A stretch of 64,000 nucleotides of DNA from an uncultured Pseudomonadales bacterium (GCA_947487765.1 CANKXO010000008.1:80153-144152), one strand, 5' to 3'; positions 12,705-22,960 are shown, counted from the first letter of the stretch. The notes: generated by a model not told the origin, from the letters alone. Numbers and translations: made by a program.

Positions 12705-14720
12705 TCAGGGCATTGTAAAAGATAAGGTTGCATAATAGCGGGGCTCAAAAAATCTTCTGCTATCAAATTCTTGATATTCATCTCTAAGGTTTTGTGCCGC
12801 TAATTCTAAAGTTATTGTGTTGTCTCCAAGTTTAAAATCTGTCGATATAGATGAATCTATTCGCGTATAGCTTTCTATTCTATCTCCTACGTTCAACCAT
12901 TCGATTTCTCTAACATGATATGCGCTAAGGTTAAACTTCCAGTTCTTAAATTTAGTTGAGCCGAGTATCCCATAGCTTTCTCGAGGTGCTGTTGTAGAGA
13001 ATTCCCTAACATCTGATGGGTTTATTTCTTCATTGATTTCAGTTTTAGTACGGCCATAATTAAAATGGAATCTCAGGATGTCACGTGTTGTTCTATAGGT
13101 TATCTCTCCTTCAATTCCATAAGCCTCATGAGTATCATTATTGCTGATTAATCTGCGGTTATTACCTATAGCATCATTAACACTTAGGTCTCTGGGGAAG
13201 CCTATAACATCAGTAATTTTGTCCTGATATAGCTTTAAATCCCAGCTTATTGGTAATGTTGATAATTGACCTAGATAGCCAATGTCATAACTATCAATTT
13301 TTTCTGGTTTTATATTCTCATCAGAAAGATAAATTTCATCGAGCAAAAAGCCATTGACCAAAACTAAATTTTTGTCGAAATTCTTTTCTAGTAATGATGG
13401 CATACGATAGCCTCTTGAGGCCGAAATTCGTAATGATTGGGAATGGCTTGGATGAAAATTTAAACTGGCTCTTGGGGAGAATCGCCCACGGTAGTCATCG
13501 ACATATTCATATATTGCGCCACTATTGAATGTTACTGATTTTGCTAGGTCTATCTGTGCATTACCAAATAATCTATATGTAGTGTCGGAGACTTTGCCCT
13601 TTTCATTGAAGTAAGAAATGCTTCTCAGCGTGTCGTACCGGACACCTGTTCCAAGCATATATTTTAAATCTTCTTGATATATAGCATTGTAGGTTACTTC
13701 TATATCTGTTTTAGTGGCATCGTTAGTTTCATCTCCATCAATAAATCTTTGATCCGGTTCGCCCGTTGCTGCTGAAAATGGCGCAAAAGGTATACCTTCG
13801 GACTCTAATAATTCTGATAATAAAAACGAGTCGGATAGATCATTGACTTCATCACTATTGTGGTAAAAATTCCACTTGATATCATTATCTTGGGATAATA
13901 TTTTTTTCCCTTGTATATGCGCAGACCAGCTGGTTGCTTCTCTATCCCTTTCTTCCAATAAACTTGAACTAATTTCTGTTCCGGTGGTGCCATCACTATA
14001 ATTTAAATAGATGTTAATAGGGTGATCTTTCTTTTCATTAAATTGAGCATGAAAAGAAAAATAATCAATATCGCGTGAATCTCTATAGTCATCTATACCA
14101 CCATTTTTTCTCTGAGCGGTAGTAAAGCGATAATTAATATTTTCTATAGAATCACTGAATCGCGCGATTTGATGTTCCTCGCCTTTGTTACCTTTGCGAA
14201 AGTGATAATAAAGAGAGTCGTCTATTTCTGGTGATGTTGTAATAATATTAATGGCGGCCGTAAAAGAATTGGAACCATATGCTGAGGCAGAAGAACCTCT
14301 TACAACCTCTATATGCTCTATATCTTCCAACTGCACACCTAGGAAATCCCAATCAACAGTTGATAGTGTAGGCGTGTATGTAGAACGGCCATTAACGAGT
14401 ACTTGTAAGCGATTGCCTATATCTGAACCTAAACCGTGATAGGCTACCGCAAAGCGTCTGCCATCAACATGTGCAACCTGGAAACCAGGTACTAATCGTA
14501 ATAAATCAGCAAACTCAATAAAGCCTGATGCTTCTATCATTGCCTTATCTATTACTGTAACGCTCGACGGGCTTGTTAATACAGATTGATTTAAACGGCT
14601 GGCGCTGATGACTATAGGGAGGTCATCTGAAAAATCATCCAAAAATATATCTTCATCTGAAAAAGAAGCAGTGCTTAATACAGATAGTGATGAGAGTATA
14701 TAGTAGTTGATTTTTTTCAT
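12705..14720 (-). CDS. TonB-dependent outer-membrane receptor
   Basis: Outer-membrane receptor of 671 residues. After a signal peptide comes the plug domain: LPIVISASRLNQSVLTSPSS is the start, with a TonB box probably just upstream around DDLPIVISAS. LLRLVPGFQVAHVDGRR and the IEHIEVVRGSSASAYGSNSFTA block (cut here at conserved positions) are typical. The 22-strand barrel ends in SFTMP with the terminal aromatic pattern. Such receptors import siderophores, cobalamin, nucleobases or other scarce nutrients; the substrate is unknown. It is the second gene of the regulator-receptor-binding protein-kinase operon, which suggests that the receptor's substrate is sensed by that two-component pair. Confidence 0.92.
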   Translation of the reverse strand: MKKINYYILSSLSVLSTASFSDEDIFLDDFSDDLPIVISASRLNQSVLTSPSSVTVIDKAMIEASGFIEFADLLRLVPGFQVAHVDGRRFAVAYHGLGSDIGNRLQVLVNGRSTYTPTLSTVDWDFLGVQLEDIEHIEVVRGSSASAYGSNSFTAAINIITTSPEIDDSLYYHFRKGNKGEEHQIARFSDSIENINYRFTTAQRKNGGIDDYRDSRDIDYFSFHAQFNEKKDHPINIYLNYSDGTTGTEISSSLLEERDREATSWSAHIQGKKILSQDNDIKWNFYHNSDEVNDLSDSFLLSELLESEGIPFAPFSAATGEPDQRFIDGDETNDATKTDIEVTYNAIYQEDLKYMLGTGVRYDTLRSISYFNEKGKVSDTTYRLFGNAQIDLAKSVTFNSGAIYEYVDDYRGRFSPRASLNFHPSHSQSLRISASRGYRMPSLLEKNFDKNLVLVNGFLLDEIYLSDENIKPEKIDSYDIGYLGQLSTLPISWDLKLYQDKITDVIGFPRDLSVNDAIGNNRRLISNNDTHEAYGIEGEITYRTTRDILRFHFNYGRTKTEINEEINPSDVREFSTTAPRESYGILGSTKFKNWKFNLSAYHVREIEWLNVGDRIESYTRIDSSISTDFKLGDNTITLELAAQNLRDEYQEFDSRRFFEPRYYATLSFTMP

Positions 14721-14762
14721 AATGAATGCGATTAAATTAGAGATATTTTTATAATAATTATT

Positions 14763-15404
14763 TTAAATAATCCCTTTTTTTGTTGCCTCAAAAATGGCTT
14801 CCGTTTTGTTGCTCACAGATAGTTTTTTATAAATGTTTTTCACATGTGCATTAACTGTATGAAAAGATAATTCCAGCATAACGCCGATTTCCTTCGATGT
14901 GTATCCTTTGCTGACCAGCATTAATATCTCGTGTTCGCGATTGCTGAGAACTTTTTGATCTTCGCTGGTTGCAGATGTATCTAAACTCAATTCTGACAGT
15001 AAATAACGTGCGATGCTGGGGCTGATAGGAGAGCCGCCATTCATCATTTGTGAAATGGCATTATTGATTTCGATGAAGTTATCGTCTTTTAGTAAATAAC
15101 CTGATGCACCCGCTTTAAGTGCATTAATGACGTGACCTTCATCACCAAATATTGTAATGACAATCGCAAGTTTGGTGCTGATATTAGGTTGTTGCAATTG
15201 TTTGATTAGGTCAATGCCATTGCCATCGGGCAAATCTAAATCAGTTAATAAAATATCAGGGGAGAGTTCTTTGAGCATCCTTGACGCGGGTTCATACGAG
15301 TCAGCTGAACCAATAAGCTGAAATGTATCGCCTTCAATAATGGCTTTTTCTAATCGCTCCCTTGTTGCCTCGGAATCTTCGACAATGAGTAGTGTAGGCT
15401 TCAT
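14763..15404 (-). CDS. LuxR/NarL-family response regulator
   Basis: DNA-binding response regulator of 213 residues. The receiver domain (1-120) has the acidic pocket at Glu9/Asp10, the phosphorylation site Asp55 in TDLDLPDG and a Lys near GYLLKDD. The C-terminal LuxR-type helix-turn-helix (about 148-205) contains LSNREHEILMLVSKGYTSKE and the recognition segment TVNAHVKNIYKKL. It is the first gene of the minus-strand cassette and the natural partner of the HisKA_3 kinase encoded at its end. Confidence 0.92.
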   Translation of the reverse strand: MKPTLLIVEDSEATRERLEKAIIEGDTFQLIGSADSYEPASRMLKELSPDILLTDLDLPDGNGIDLIKQLQQPNISTKLAIVITIFGDEGHVINALKAGASGYLLKDDNFIEINNAISQMMNGGSPISPSIARYLLSELSLDTSATSEDQKVLSNREHEILMLVSKGYTSKEIGVMLELSFHTVNAHVKNIYKKLSVSNKTEAIFEATKKGII

Positions 15405-15718
15405 GGTGGAGTGTCCATATCAGTATGTGCTGATCGCTAATTATTATGGTTAGAAAATAAAATTCTCTAACATCTATAAAACACTTATGCGTATCTTATG
15501 GCTAATTTTTTACTTCAGCAACTTTATCAGTTATTTCATGCTCTTGCTGGCTATGTATTGAGCCATGATGTGTGGCGGGTTACATACTAGTATATTGCAG
15601 AAGTTAATCATCCTAGTGTGTCTATTGCCTATTGTGTATCACTAGAACTAGTTAGTGCTTATAAAAAGTGAATGTGGCTGATTTTTATAAGGGGGCTAGA
15701 TATTACGCCATAGCGCCA
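15405..15718. promoter_or_regulatory. Upstream region of the TonB cassette
   Basis: This 314-base stretch lies upstream of the response-regulator gene and must hold its promoter. I see no gene. An interrupted palindrome at 15640-15657 (CACTA, eight bases including ACTAGT, then TAGTG) is a possible operator. This is a visual observation only. Confidence 0.35.
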
Positions 15719-15744
15719 ATAAAAAAGCCCCGCTACGCGAGGCC
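15719..15744 (-). terminator. Rho-independent terminator of fdxA
   Basis: On the minus strand a seven-pair GC-rich stem (15743-15737 with 15733-15727) closes a three-base loop and is followed by a run of eight T (15726-15719). It lies about 105 bases downstream of the fdxA stop codon. Confidence 0.8.
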
Positions 15745-15850
15745 TTTTATGTATCGTTTATGTATCGCTAATGTTTATATTGTTTTATGTGCTTTTCTAT
15801 TTTTACTGAAATAATATAAGTCTTATATGATAAGAGTATAAGCTTATAAC

Positions 15851-16174
15851 CTAGCGCTGTAAGTGTTGAAGCTTGTTCTCCACGCCATCCCATTCTTCTG
15901 CATCGTCTGGCGAGTCTTTCATTTCAGTAATGTTTGGCCATGTTTCGGCGAGTTCGGCATTTAATTCAAGAAAAACTTCTTGTCCCTCAGGAAGTTCATC
16001 TTCAGAGAATATAGCGTCTACAGGGCATTCTGGCTCACATAAAGCGCAGTCAATACATTCGTCAGGGTGAATAACCAAGAAGTTAGGGCCTTCATAAAAA
16101 CAATCGACAGGGCACACTTCGACACAGTCAGTGTGTTTACATTTAATACAATTCTCGCCAACAACAAATGTCAT
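15851..16174 (-). CDS. fdxA: 7Fe ferredoxin FdxA
   Basis: Small cytoplasmic electron carrier of 107 residues with one 3Fe-4S and one 4Fe-4S cluster. Cysteines at 9, 12, 17, 21 and 25 (CIKCKHTDC then CPVDC) and a second set in [12 protein letters not shown] follow the Azotobacter ferredoxin I pattern, which differs from simple 2[4Fe-4S] ferredoxins. The acidic C-terminal tail (about 55-107) is typical of this class. Its place between rpoS and mutS matches pseudomonads, although here it is separated from rpoS by the TonB cassette. Confidence 0.95.
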   Translation of the reverse strand: MTFVVGENCIKCKHTDCVEVCPVDCFYEGPNFLVIHPDECIDCALCEPECPVDAIFSEDELPEGQEVFLELNAELAETWPNITEMKDSPDDAEEWDGVENKLQHLQR

Positions 16175-16331
16175 GGTGGCACAGCTCCTCTTGGTATTAC
16201 AGGTTCGATATAACTGAGTTTACTATTATCAATGCTTATAATTTGGCATTGGCCTCAGAAAAGCCGGCATTCTATCAGTTTTTCTGTTGAGGTATAAACC
16301 TCTTATGGTGGAGAATTGTAGTATTGTTTAT

Positions 16332-18965
16332 TTATTTTGCTAGTTGTTTTAAATGATAAATAAGTTCGAGTGCTTGTTTCGGTGTGAGATCATCAGCATC
16401 AACCTTTTCTAAAGCATCTAATGCAGGGCTGTTAACACTGGCAAAAAGCTCGGTTTGTTGAGGTGCATCTGCATTTTTCTTACTCGCAGCTGTTGGCGCA
16501 CTTTTTTCGGTCGATATCTGGCTATGAGGGTGCTCTCCACTTTCGAGTAGCTGTAGTTGGTGAGCAGCTTCATCGATAACTGATTTAGGAATACCGGCAA
16601 GCTTAGCGACTTGTAAGCCATAGCTCTGGCTCGCAGGCCCTGATTCAATGTGATACAAAAAGACAATGCTATCGTTATGCTCTGTGGCGGACAGGTGCAT
16701 ATTCTGAACTCCTGAACATTGTTCTGGCAGGCTGGTAATTTCAAAATAATGTGTTGCAAATAAGCACAGCGCTTTAATATCCTTGGCTAAATGTTCGGCA
16801 CAGGCCCAGGCCAATGAAAGTCCGTCAAAAGTGCTGGTCCCACGGCCAATCTCATCCATCAATACCAAGCTGCGATCGGTTGCATTTTGTAGGATGTTAG
16901 CGGTTTCTGTCATTTCGACCATAAAGGTTGAGCGGCCACCAGCCAAGTCGTCCGAAGAGCCAATACGGGTAAATATTCGATCCACGATTCCAATAGTTCC
17001 TTGCTTGGCAGGTACATAGCTACCGGTGTGGGCGAGCAACGTAATTAAGGCTGTTTGTCGCATATAAGTGGATTTACCACCCATATTCGGACCGGTAATG
17101 ATCAGCATATTACGGTCGTTACCTAGTAGTACATCGTTGGGCACAAAAGGGGTCGTATTATTAGGGTTATCTTGTAGAACCTGTTCAACAACAGGGTGGC
17201 GGCCAGCTTCAATGTTAATTCCTCTTTGGTCGCTTAATTGAGGGCAGCAGAAGTTTAGTGCGTCGGCTCTCTCCGCAAGCGTATTTAAGACATCCAGCTC
17301 GGCAATCCCGTCAGCAGAGATCTGCAGGGTTTGTAAGTACTCATTTAATTCTTCGACTAATGCTTCGTAAAGTGCCTTTTCTCGGCTCAAAGCGCGGCTT
17401 TTGGCAGAAAGCGCCTTATCTTCAAACTCTTTTAATTCAGGTGTGATGAAGCGTTCGGCATTCTTAAGGGTTTGCCGCCGAATATAATCAATAGGGGCCT
17501 TATCTGACTGCGCGCGACTAATTTCGATGTAGTAACCATGTACACGGTTATAGCCCACTTTTAGCGTGCTGATGCCTGTGCGTTCCTTTTCTCTACTTTC
17601 CAGGTCAATCAAAAACTGCCCTGCATTGCTACTAAGGCTACGCAGCTCATCGAGCTCGTTGTCGTAACCTTCAGCTATCACCCCGCCGTCGCGAATGATG
17701 ACAGGTGGGCTTTCTATAATGGCTCGGCTAAGCAATTCGACAAGTTCTGGGAAAGTACTGATGGCGTCAGCCAGTTCTTTTAGGCGAGCAGAGCTATGCT
17801 CAGCCAGTAGGCTTTGTAATTGTGGGTATACTGCCAATGAAAGGCACAGGCGTGATAAGTCTCTGGGACGAGCAGAGCGTAATGCTATCCGGCCAAGAAT
17901 ACGCTCTAGGTCGCCGATTACTTTTAAAGGTTCTTTGATGGATTCAAAACGGTAGTTTTCTAGCAGGCTACCGATTGCGGTTTGGCGTTGCTCAAGTATG
18001 GATTTTTGTCGTAAGGGGCGGTTCAACCAACGACAAAGCAAGCGGCTACCCATGCAAGTGGCAGCAGTATTCAGTAGAGCAAATAAGGTATTACTTTCAC
18101 CTCCGGTAAGATTAGTATCAATTTCGAGGTTGCGGCGGGTAGCAGCATCCATAGAAACGGAATCATCCCGGTCTTCTGTCTGTATGCGGTTGATATGAGG
18201 TAGAGCCGTTCGTTGAGTTTCTTGTGCGTAAGCCAATACGCAGCCAGCGGCACCTAGCGCAATGGTTAAGTCTTCGCAGCCAAAGGCCTGTAAACTTTTC
18301 GTTGCAAACTGCTCGCATAAGAGGCGCTGAGCGGTATCCAACTCAAACTCCCAAGGTGCTCGATAGCGGACGCTGTTGTAGTCATTGGTGAAGGTGTTAT
18401 TTTCTAATACTTGGCTAAGCAGTAATTCTGCAGGGTTCAACCGCTGTAATTCGGCGATTAAAGCCTCTTCTCCAGTGACTTCTAATACATAAAAACGACC
18501 GCTGCCAACATCGAGGCTGGCAATACCATAGATATTGCTCTCAAGATAACTGTTAACAGCGACTAATAAATTATCCCGCCCTGCTTGGAGTAGTGCTTCG
18601 TCAGTGACAGTTCCAGGAGTGACGACACGCATGACTTTACGTTCTACAGGCCCTTTAGTCGCAGCGGGGTCACCTATTTGTTCACAGATGGCGACCGATT
18701 GTCCCATTTGCACCAGTTTTGCTAGATAACCTTCTGCTGCATGGTATGGTACTCCCGCCATCGGAATAGGTTCTCCTCCAGATTTACCGCGCGCAGTAAG
18801 CGTGATATCCAGTAATTCTGAGACTTTTTTAGCATCCCCAAAAAATAGCTCGTAGAAATCGCCCATGCGATAAAACACCAGCTCATGGGGGTGTTCAGCC
18901 TTAATGCGTAAGTATTGCTGCATCATTGGAGTATGGTCGGCGGTGGGCGCAGGAGCAGTTGTCAT
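16332..18965 (-). CDS. mutS: DNA mismatch repair protein MutS
   Basis: Recognises mismatches and small loops and starts repair with MutL. The 877-residue protein has the N-terminal mismatch-binding motif ([11 protein letters not shown], containing the Phe-X-Glu wedge), the connector, lever and clamp domains, and the ABC-type ATPase with Walker A GPNMGGKS (625-632) and Walker [12 protein letters not shown]. The C-terminal tail contains the dimerisation region. The ATG at 18965 gives [18 protein letters not shown]; a start at one of the later Met codons is also possible. In relatives mutS is close to pncC-recA; here a 26.7-kb block separates them. Confidence 0.97.
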   Translation of the reverse strand: MTTAPAPTADHTPMMQQYLRIKAEHPHELVFYRMGDFYELFFGDAKKVSELLDITLTARGKSGGEPIPMAGVPYHAAEGYLAKLVQMGQSVAICEQIGDPAATKGPVERKVMRVVTPGTVTDEALLQAGRDNLLVAVNSYLESNIYGIASLDVGSGRFYVLEVTGEEALIAELQRLNPAELLLSQVLENNTFTNDYNSVRYRAPWEFELDTAQRLLCEQFATKSLQAFGCEDLTIALGAAGCVLAYAQETQRTALPHINRIQTEDRDDSVSMDAATRRNLEIDTNLTGGESNTLFALLNTAATCMGSRLLCRWLNRPLRQKSILEQRQTAIGSLLENYRFESIKEPLKVIGDLERILGRIALRSARPRDLSRLCLSLAVYPQLQSLLAEHSSARLKELADAISTFPELVELLSRAIIESPPVIIRDGGVIAEGYDNELDELRSLSSNAGQFLIDLESREKERTGISTLKVGYNRVHGYYIEISRAQSDKAPIDYIRRQTLKNAERFITPELKEFEDKALSAKSRALSREKALYEALVEELNEYLQTLQISADGIAELDVLNTLAERADALNFCCPQLSDQRGINIEAGRHPVVEQVLQDNPNNTTPFVPNDVLLGNDRNMLIITGPNMGGKSTYMRQTALITLLAHTGSYVPAKQGTIGIVDRIFTRIGSSDDLAGGRSTFMVEMTETANILQNATDRSLVLMDEIGRGTSTFDGLSLAWACAEHLAKDIKALCLFATHYFEITSLPEQCSGVQNMHLSATEHNDSIVFLYHIESGPASQSYGLQVAKLAGIPKSVIDEAAHQLQLLESGEHPHSQISTEKSAPTAASKKNADAPQQTELFASVNSPALDALEKVDADDLTPKQALELIYHLKQLAK

Positions 18966-19160
18966 AGTAGAGAGAACTTATCGTGATTTGTGAAATAAAG
19001 CCGGCTATTCTACGTGGTGTGGTTGCTTCTGGGCAATGACTAGCTGCTAAGAAGAATTCTAAAGGGTGGTTATAATGCATCCGTTAGACTTTCGTTAATT
19101 CGATGGTAATCTACCGCTTGGTTTAATCTACAACATAAACATCAGGATGTTCTCATCATA

Positions 19161-20006
19161 TTGTCTTTTTTCAAGAATACCCTAAACCAAATTTCAGCGT
19201 GGTTTATCACTAAGCCTACAATCGACAGGTTCAGCTGGCAGTCTGAGTGGTCTGATTTTTTACTGAAACATGTCGTTTTTTACCGAGTGCTATCTGATGT
19301 TGATAAAAAAACATTCGAACAGCGCTGCCTATTATTTATGAATACTACTCGTATTGAAGCAGGAGCTTTTGAGGTCAGTGATGCTGATCGCTTATTAGTG
19401 GGATCGAGTGCCATTATTCCAGTTTGGGGGTTTTCTGACTGGCATTACTTTAATTTAGAGGCAGTTTTTCTGTTACCAGCACCATTTAATGACAAGTTCG
19501 AATGTGGTCAGGAAGATTCATTGATTTCAGGAATGGTTGGCACTGGCCCAATGGCTGGCAAGATGGCATTAAGCCGACCCGATTTACATTATGGTTTCGA
19601 AAATAGTCGTGATAAGCGCAATGTAGGCATCCATGAATTTGTGCATATGGTTGATATGGCCGATGGGCGCTGCGATGGCTTACCGGAACATTTACACAAG
19701 TTTGAGCCTGCTGAGCAGTGGTTTAGTTTTGTAGAACACAAAATTAACGAAATTGATGACGGCAAAAGCAATATTGATGATTATGGTGCCACAAACCGGC
19801 AGGAGTTTTTTGCGGTTGCCTCAGAGTATTTTTTTGAACGACCCCAAATGTTGCAGAAAAAACACCCCAAATTATTTGCTGCGTTGACAAAATTCTATCA
19901 ACAAAATGTGTTAGAAATTACTAAAGATGTCAAAATCAGAAGCAAAGCCCCTTGTCCTTGTGGCAGTGGCAAGCGATATAAGCGCTGTTGTATGCCTTCT
20001 TCTTAG
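19161..20006 (+). CDS. mtfA: MtfA-family zinc peptidase with C-terminal SEC-C motif
   Basis: Matches the MtfA (M90) family; in E. coli this peptidase responds to glucose signalling by binding the repressor Mlc. The zinc motif HEFVH is at 158-162, with the expected downstream EFFAVASEYFFE segment. The protein differs from E. coli MtfA by a C-terminal SEC-C zinc-binding motif, APCPCGSGKRYKRCC, also found in SecA and many unrelated proteins. The only available start is a TTG at 19161; AGGA lies rather far upstream, so the exact N-terminus is uncertain. It is the first gene to the right of mutS, divergently oriented. Confidence 0.85.
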   Translation: MSFFKNTLNQISAWFITKPTIDRFSWQSEWSDFLLKHVVFYRVLSDVDKKTFEQRCLLFMNTTRIEAGAFEVSDADRLLVGSSAIIPVWGFSDWHYFNLEAVFLLPAPFNDKFECGQEDSLISGMVGTGPMAGKMALSRPDLHYGFENSRDKRNVGIHEFVHMVDMADGRCDGLPEHLHKFEPAEQWFSFVEHKINEIDDGKSNIDDYGATNRQEFFAVASEYFFERPQMLQKKHPKLFAALTKFYQQNVLEITKDVKIRSKAPCPCGSGKRYKRCCMPSS

Positions 20007-20107
20007 AGTAATAGAGGCCCTAGGTCTTGGCTTTGTATTGATATAAAAAAGTTAGACATAATCAGTCAGGCTGATAACATTTAACCATTTTATTTAAGGA
20101 GAAACCT

Positions 20108-20602
20108 ATGGCTACAGTGACAAGACGAGGTGAAACTGTTCAAACGATTGGTGACTTACCAGCCGTCGGTAATATTGCCCCTCAGTTTACTTTAACAACA
20201 TCTGATCTTTCTGACCTAAGTCTTGAAAGTCTTCAAGGAAAAACCGTTGTATTAAATATCTTTCCTTCAATTGATACTCCCACATGTGCGACTTCCGTTC
20301 GTGAATTTAACGTGCAGGCTGCTGCTATGGAAAATGTGGTTGTTGTCTGTGTTTCAGCTGATTTACCATTTGCTTTAGGACGTTTTTGTGGCGCAGAGGG
20401 TATTGAGAATGTTTTGGTTGGCTCCAACTTTCGTTCAAGCTTTGGTAATGATTACGGTGTAACTTTTACCACAGGCCCGTTAACCGGCCTGCTATCTCGT
20501 GCAGTGGTTGTTATTGATGCAGATGGTATGGTGACTTATACCGAGCAAGTGACGGAGATATCTACACAGCCAGATTATGCTGCTGCTTTAGCAGTTATTT
20601 AG
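20108..20602 (+). CDS. tpx: Thiol peroxidase (atypical 2-Cys peroxiredoxin)
   Basis: Reduces hydrogen peroxide and alkyl peroxides with thioredoxin as electron donor. The 164-residue protein has the peroxidatic Cys60 in TPTCATSVREF and the resolving Cys94 in GRFCGAEG, exactly the Tpx spacing. FPSIDTPTC is the family signature. The ATG follows AAGGAG closely. It appears to be a single-gene unit. Confidence 0.95.
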   Translation: MATVTRRGETVQTIGDLPAVGNIAPQFTLTTSDLSDLSLESLQGKTVVLNIFPSIDTPTCATSVREFNVQAAAMENVVVVCVSADLPFALGRFCGAEGIENVLVGSNFRSSFGNDYGVTFTTGPLTGLLSRAVVVIDADGMVTYTEQVTEISTQPDYAAALAVI

Positions 20603-20711
20603 AGAAATATTGTTAAAGCTTAAATTTTGTTCATGTTTATATTAAAGTAAAATATTTTTGAAATGGCATCTTAATCGGATGCTATTTGTTACAGATTTTA
20701 AAGGAAGGTTT

Positions 20712-21224
20712 ATGAACCCACATCATTACTTAGCTATTTTAATAAGATTGTTTGCAATTGGATTATTCATATTTTCAATTAGTCAGTCTAGCTATTTTTT
20801 TTATTCTATAGTTTTTGGAGTAGGTCAGGGTTTTGAAATCTCTGCGCTCCAAATCTTTATGAGTTTTTTTCTGCCATTTGTTATAAGTGTAGTCTTATGG
20901 TTTTTTCCGGTTATAGTAGCAAAGTCAATTTTAAAGCCTGAGATTGACCAAGCCATTAAACCCATAAATAAAGATGGGATATCATTTTTGATAATCGCAA
21001 CGCTTGGTTTATATGTAACTTTTTACGCTCTAGTTGATACGGTATACTACTTTTCTTTATGGCAGATTTCAGAGCTTTCAGATGGCTATGGAACTATTCG
21101 GAATTTTTTTCCTCCAGATGTAAAAGCAAATATATGGGCCACTTTGATTGAGCTGGTTTTAGGAGTCTTGCTTATATTGAAAAGTAAAACGATTGTTAAA
21201 AAAGTACTTGAAATAGCAAAATGA
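20712..21224 (+). CDS. Uncharacterised four-helix membrane protein
   Basis: I do not recognise the family. The protein (170 residues) has about four hydrophobic segments: near 5-25, 40-65, 90-115 and 145-160 of the shortened form. The loops are polar and there is no catalytic motif. The frame is open upstream to 20658, but the ATG at 20712 follows a very good ribosome site (AAGGAAGG, 20701-20708) and gives MNPHHYLAILIRLF. It lies between tpx and a VOC-family gene, with no clear functional link. Confidence 0.7.
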   Translation: MNPHHYLAILIRLFAIGLFIFSISQSSYFFYSIVFGVGQGFEISALQIFMSFFLPFVISVVLWFFPVIVAKSILKPEIDQAIKPINKDGISFLIIATLGLYVTFYALVDTVYYFSLWQISELSDGYGTIRNFFPPDVKANIWATLIELVLGVLLILKSKTIVKKVLEIAK

Positions 21225-21290
21225 ATTTTTGCTTAAAAAGAAAAATTATACGTATTTTCTCCTCTTTTTTCAGAAAGGTATCAAGCAGTA

Positions 21291-21617
21291 ATGAAGTTTA
21301 ACCATCTAGGAATACCTACCAACAATACATTTGACGGTGAAATTGATCTTCCTCATTTAAAAATGACGGTTTCAGATCATGAAAATAATCCCTATGGCAT
21401 TCAATGGCAGCGATATTGGGATGATGCACCTTATCCTGAGCTTGTTAAAACAGTTCCGCATGTTGCCTTTGTAGTCGATGATTTACAGAAAGAGATTCAA
21501 GGTAAAAATATTATTATTCAACCGAATTCACCGAGTGAAGGTTTGATGGTTGCTTTTATCGAAGTGAATGGAGCTCCAATCGAATTGATGGAATATAGTA
21601 ATAAAGAAATATCATAA
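21291..21617 (+). CDS. VOC (glyoxalase-like) domain protein
   Basis: A single-domain protein of 108 residues with the pattern of the vicinal oxygen chelate superfamily: the N-terminal FNHLGI, the central PHVAFVVDDL strand-helix unit and the C-terminal GAPIELMEY, which carries the usual metal-ligand Glu. Members include glyoxalase I, fosfomycin-resistance enzymes and dioxygenases; the reaction here is unknown. A glutathione S-transferase-like gene follows 70 bases on, which would fit glutathione-linked detoxification, but this is only suggestive. Confidence 0.7.
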   Translation: MKFNHLGIPTNNTFDGEIDLPHLKMTVSDHENNPYGIQWQRYWDDAPYPELVKTVPHVAFVVDDLQKEIQGKNIIIQPNSPSEGLMVAFIEVNGAPIELMEYSNKEIS

Positions 21618-21687
21618 ATACAGTGGACTACTTATTTGAAGTGAACCTGCATATTGCATTACTAGTATTAAAGTTAAGGGGGAATCA

Positions 21688-22284
21688 GTGAAAATTTACG
21701 GAGACATTCAGTCTGGGAATTGTTACAAAATTAAGTTATTAGCTTCAATGCTCGATATTGAGCATGAATGGATTGAAGTAAATATTCTGGCTAAAGAAAC
21801 TCAAACGGATACATTTTTGCAAAAGAACCCAAATGGAAAAATACCATTACTTGAGCTAGATGATGGTCGCTGTCTTTCTGAATCAAATGCGATACTACAC
21901 TATCTTGCACAAGGTACAGAATTTTTACCTATTGATGCTTTTGAGCGTGGTAAAGTGCTGCAATGGCAATTTTTTGAGCAGTACAGTCATGAACCTTATA
22001 TTGCTGTTGCACGATTTATTGCCAAATACCTTGGATTGCCTGAAGATAAAGAAGAAGAGTATCGATCTAAGCAAGCGGGCGGGCACAAAGCGCTCAGTGT
22101 TATGGAAGCACAATTAATGAAAACGGATTATCTTATCGGTGATCAGCTATCAATTGCTGATATTTCACTTTATGGTTATACGCATGTTGCAGATGAAGGT
22201 GGTTTCGATTTATCTAAATATCCAGCAATCCTAAAATGGATAAAGCGTATACAAGGGCATAAACATTATATTGGTATGGTATAG
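21688..22284 (+). CDS. Glutathione S-transferase family protein
   Basis: Cytosolic GST-fold protein of 198 residues. The thioredoxin-like N-terminal domain has NPNGKIPLLEL (the cis-Pro loop) followed by LSESNAILHYLAQG, the glutathione gamma-glutamyl-binding Glu-Ser pair. The helical C-terminal domain contains YLIGDQLSIADISLYGY, the conserved N-capping box. The start is GTG at 21688 after AAGGGGG. Substrate unknown. Confidence 0.85.
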   Translation: MKIYGDIQSGNCYKIKLLASMLDIEHEWIEVNILAKETQTDTFLQKNPNGKIPLLELDDGRCLSESNAILHYLAQGTEFLPIDAFERGKVLQWQFFEQYSHEPYIAVARFIAKYLGLPEDKEEEYRSKQAGGHKALSVMEAQLMKTDYLIGDQLSIADISLYGYTHVADEGGFDLSKYPAILKWIKRIQGHKHYIGMV

Positions 22285-22394
22285 CTGCTATTCAATAAAC
22301 CTGAATTCCTTTCTCGTTAACGTTACGACTATAAAATTTACAGGGCTTATTACTTTTAAAGGTACAGTTTTAGTCCAATACCTGGAAAGATATT

Positions 22395-22733
22395 ATGATC
22401 AAGGCCAGTCAATTAGGTTTTAATCCGAACTATGGTGAAGATGCACCAACATTCGAGCAGGTTCAAGAATTAACCGGTGATGCGATCCTCGAATTTGGAG
22501 CCCCTTGGTGCGGGCATTGTCAGGCAGCACGACCAGCAGTCCAAGAGGTTCTGGAAGCAAACGATGAACTACTACATGTCAAGGTATATGACGGCAAAGG
22601 TAAAGTGTTGGGGCGTAAATACCAAGTTAAGTTATGGCCTACATTGATACTCTTGCGTAATGGTCAGGAAGCTGATCGTTTAGTCAGGCCTGTTAGTGTT
22701 GATCAAGTGAAAAAATTGGTCGCAAATTTATAG
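22395..22733 (+). CDS. Thioredoxin-family protein with CGHC active site
   Basis: A 112-residue thioredoxin-fold protein. The active site is WCGHC (Cys39, Cys42), the motif of protein disulphide isomerases, whereas bacterial TrxA has CGPC; this raises the expected redox potential. The cis-Pro loop is at LWPTLILLRNG. No signal peptide is evident, so it probably acts in the cytoplasm. It is a stand-alone gene upstream of the cobalamin riboswitch. Confidence 0.85.
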   Translation: MIKASQLGFNPNYGEDAPTFEQVQELTGDAILEFGAPWCGHCQAARPAVQEVLEANDELLHVKVYDGKGKVLGRKYQVKLWPTLILLRNGQEADRLVRPVSVDQVKKLVANL

Positions 22734-22793
22734 CGAATAAGAGTATTAAGAGTATATAGTCACACTGCACTTTGCTTATGCTATAGTCCGCCC

Positions 22794-22915
22794 CTCACGT
22801 TATAGGTGTCTGCATTGCAGATGAAACGGGAAAATAGTGTAACTCTATTACTGCCCCCGCAACAGTGATTACTTATTGATTAAGTACAGTCTGGAGACCG
22901 GCCTATAGTTGTCAT
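22794..22915 (+). ncRNA. Cobalamin (B12) riboswitch
   Basis: The conserved core is visible: GATGAAACGGGAA (22821-22833), CTGCCCCCGCAAC (22851-22863) and the B12 box AGTCTGGAGACCGGCC (22888-22903). They occur in the correct order and spacing for the adenosylcobalamin-binding element. An eight-pair hairpin (about 22924-22945) lies between the aptamer and the AGGAG ribosome site of the next gene and may be the expression platform. Control would be repression of the downstream membrane protein when B12 is abundant. Confidence 0.92.
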
Positions 22916-22960
22916 TCATTTCCAATTATACGGTGGGTGTAATTTTCAGGAGATAATATT

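Noticed and set aside
10228..15660. Shared 12-base word AACTAGTTAGTG on both sides of the TonB cassette (near 10234 and 15647), as possible insertion repeats
   Set aside because: Repeats of this length arise by chance many times in 64 kb, and the flanks do not match further.
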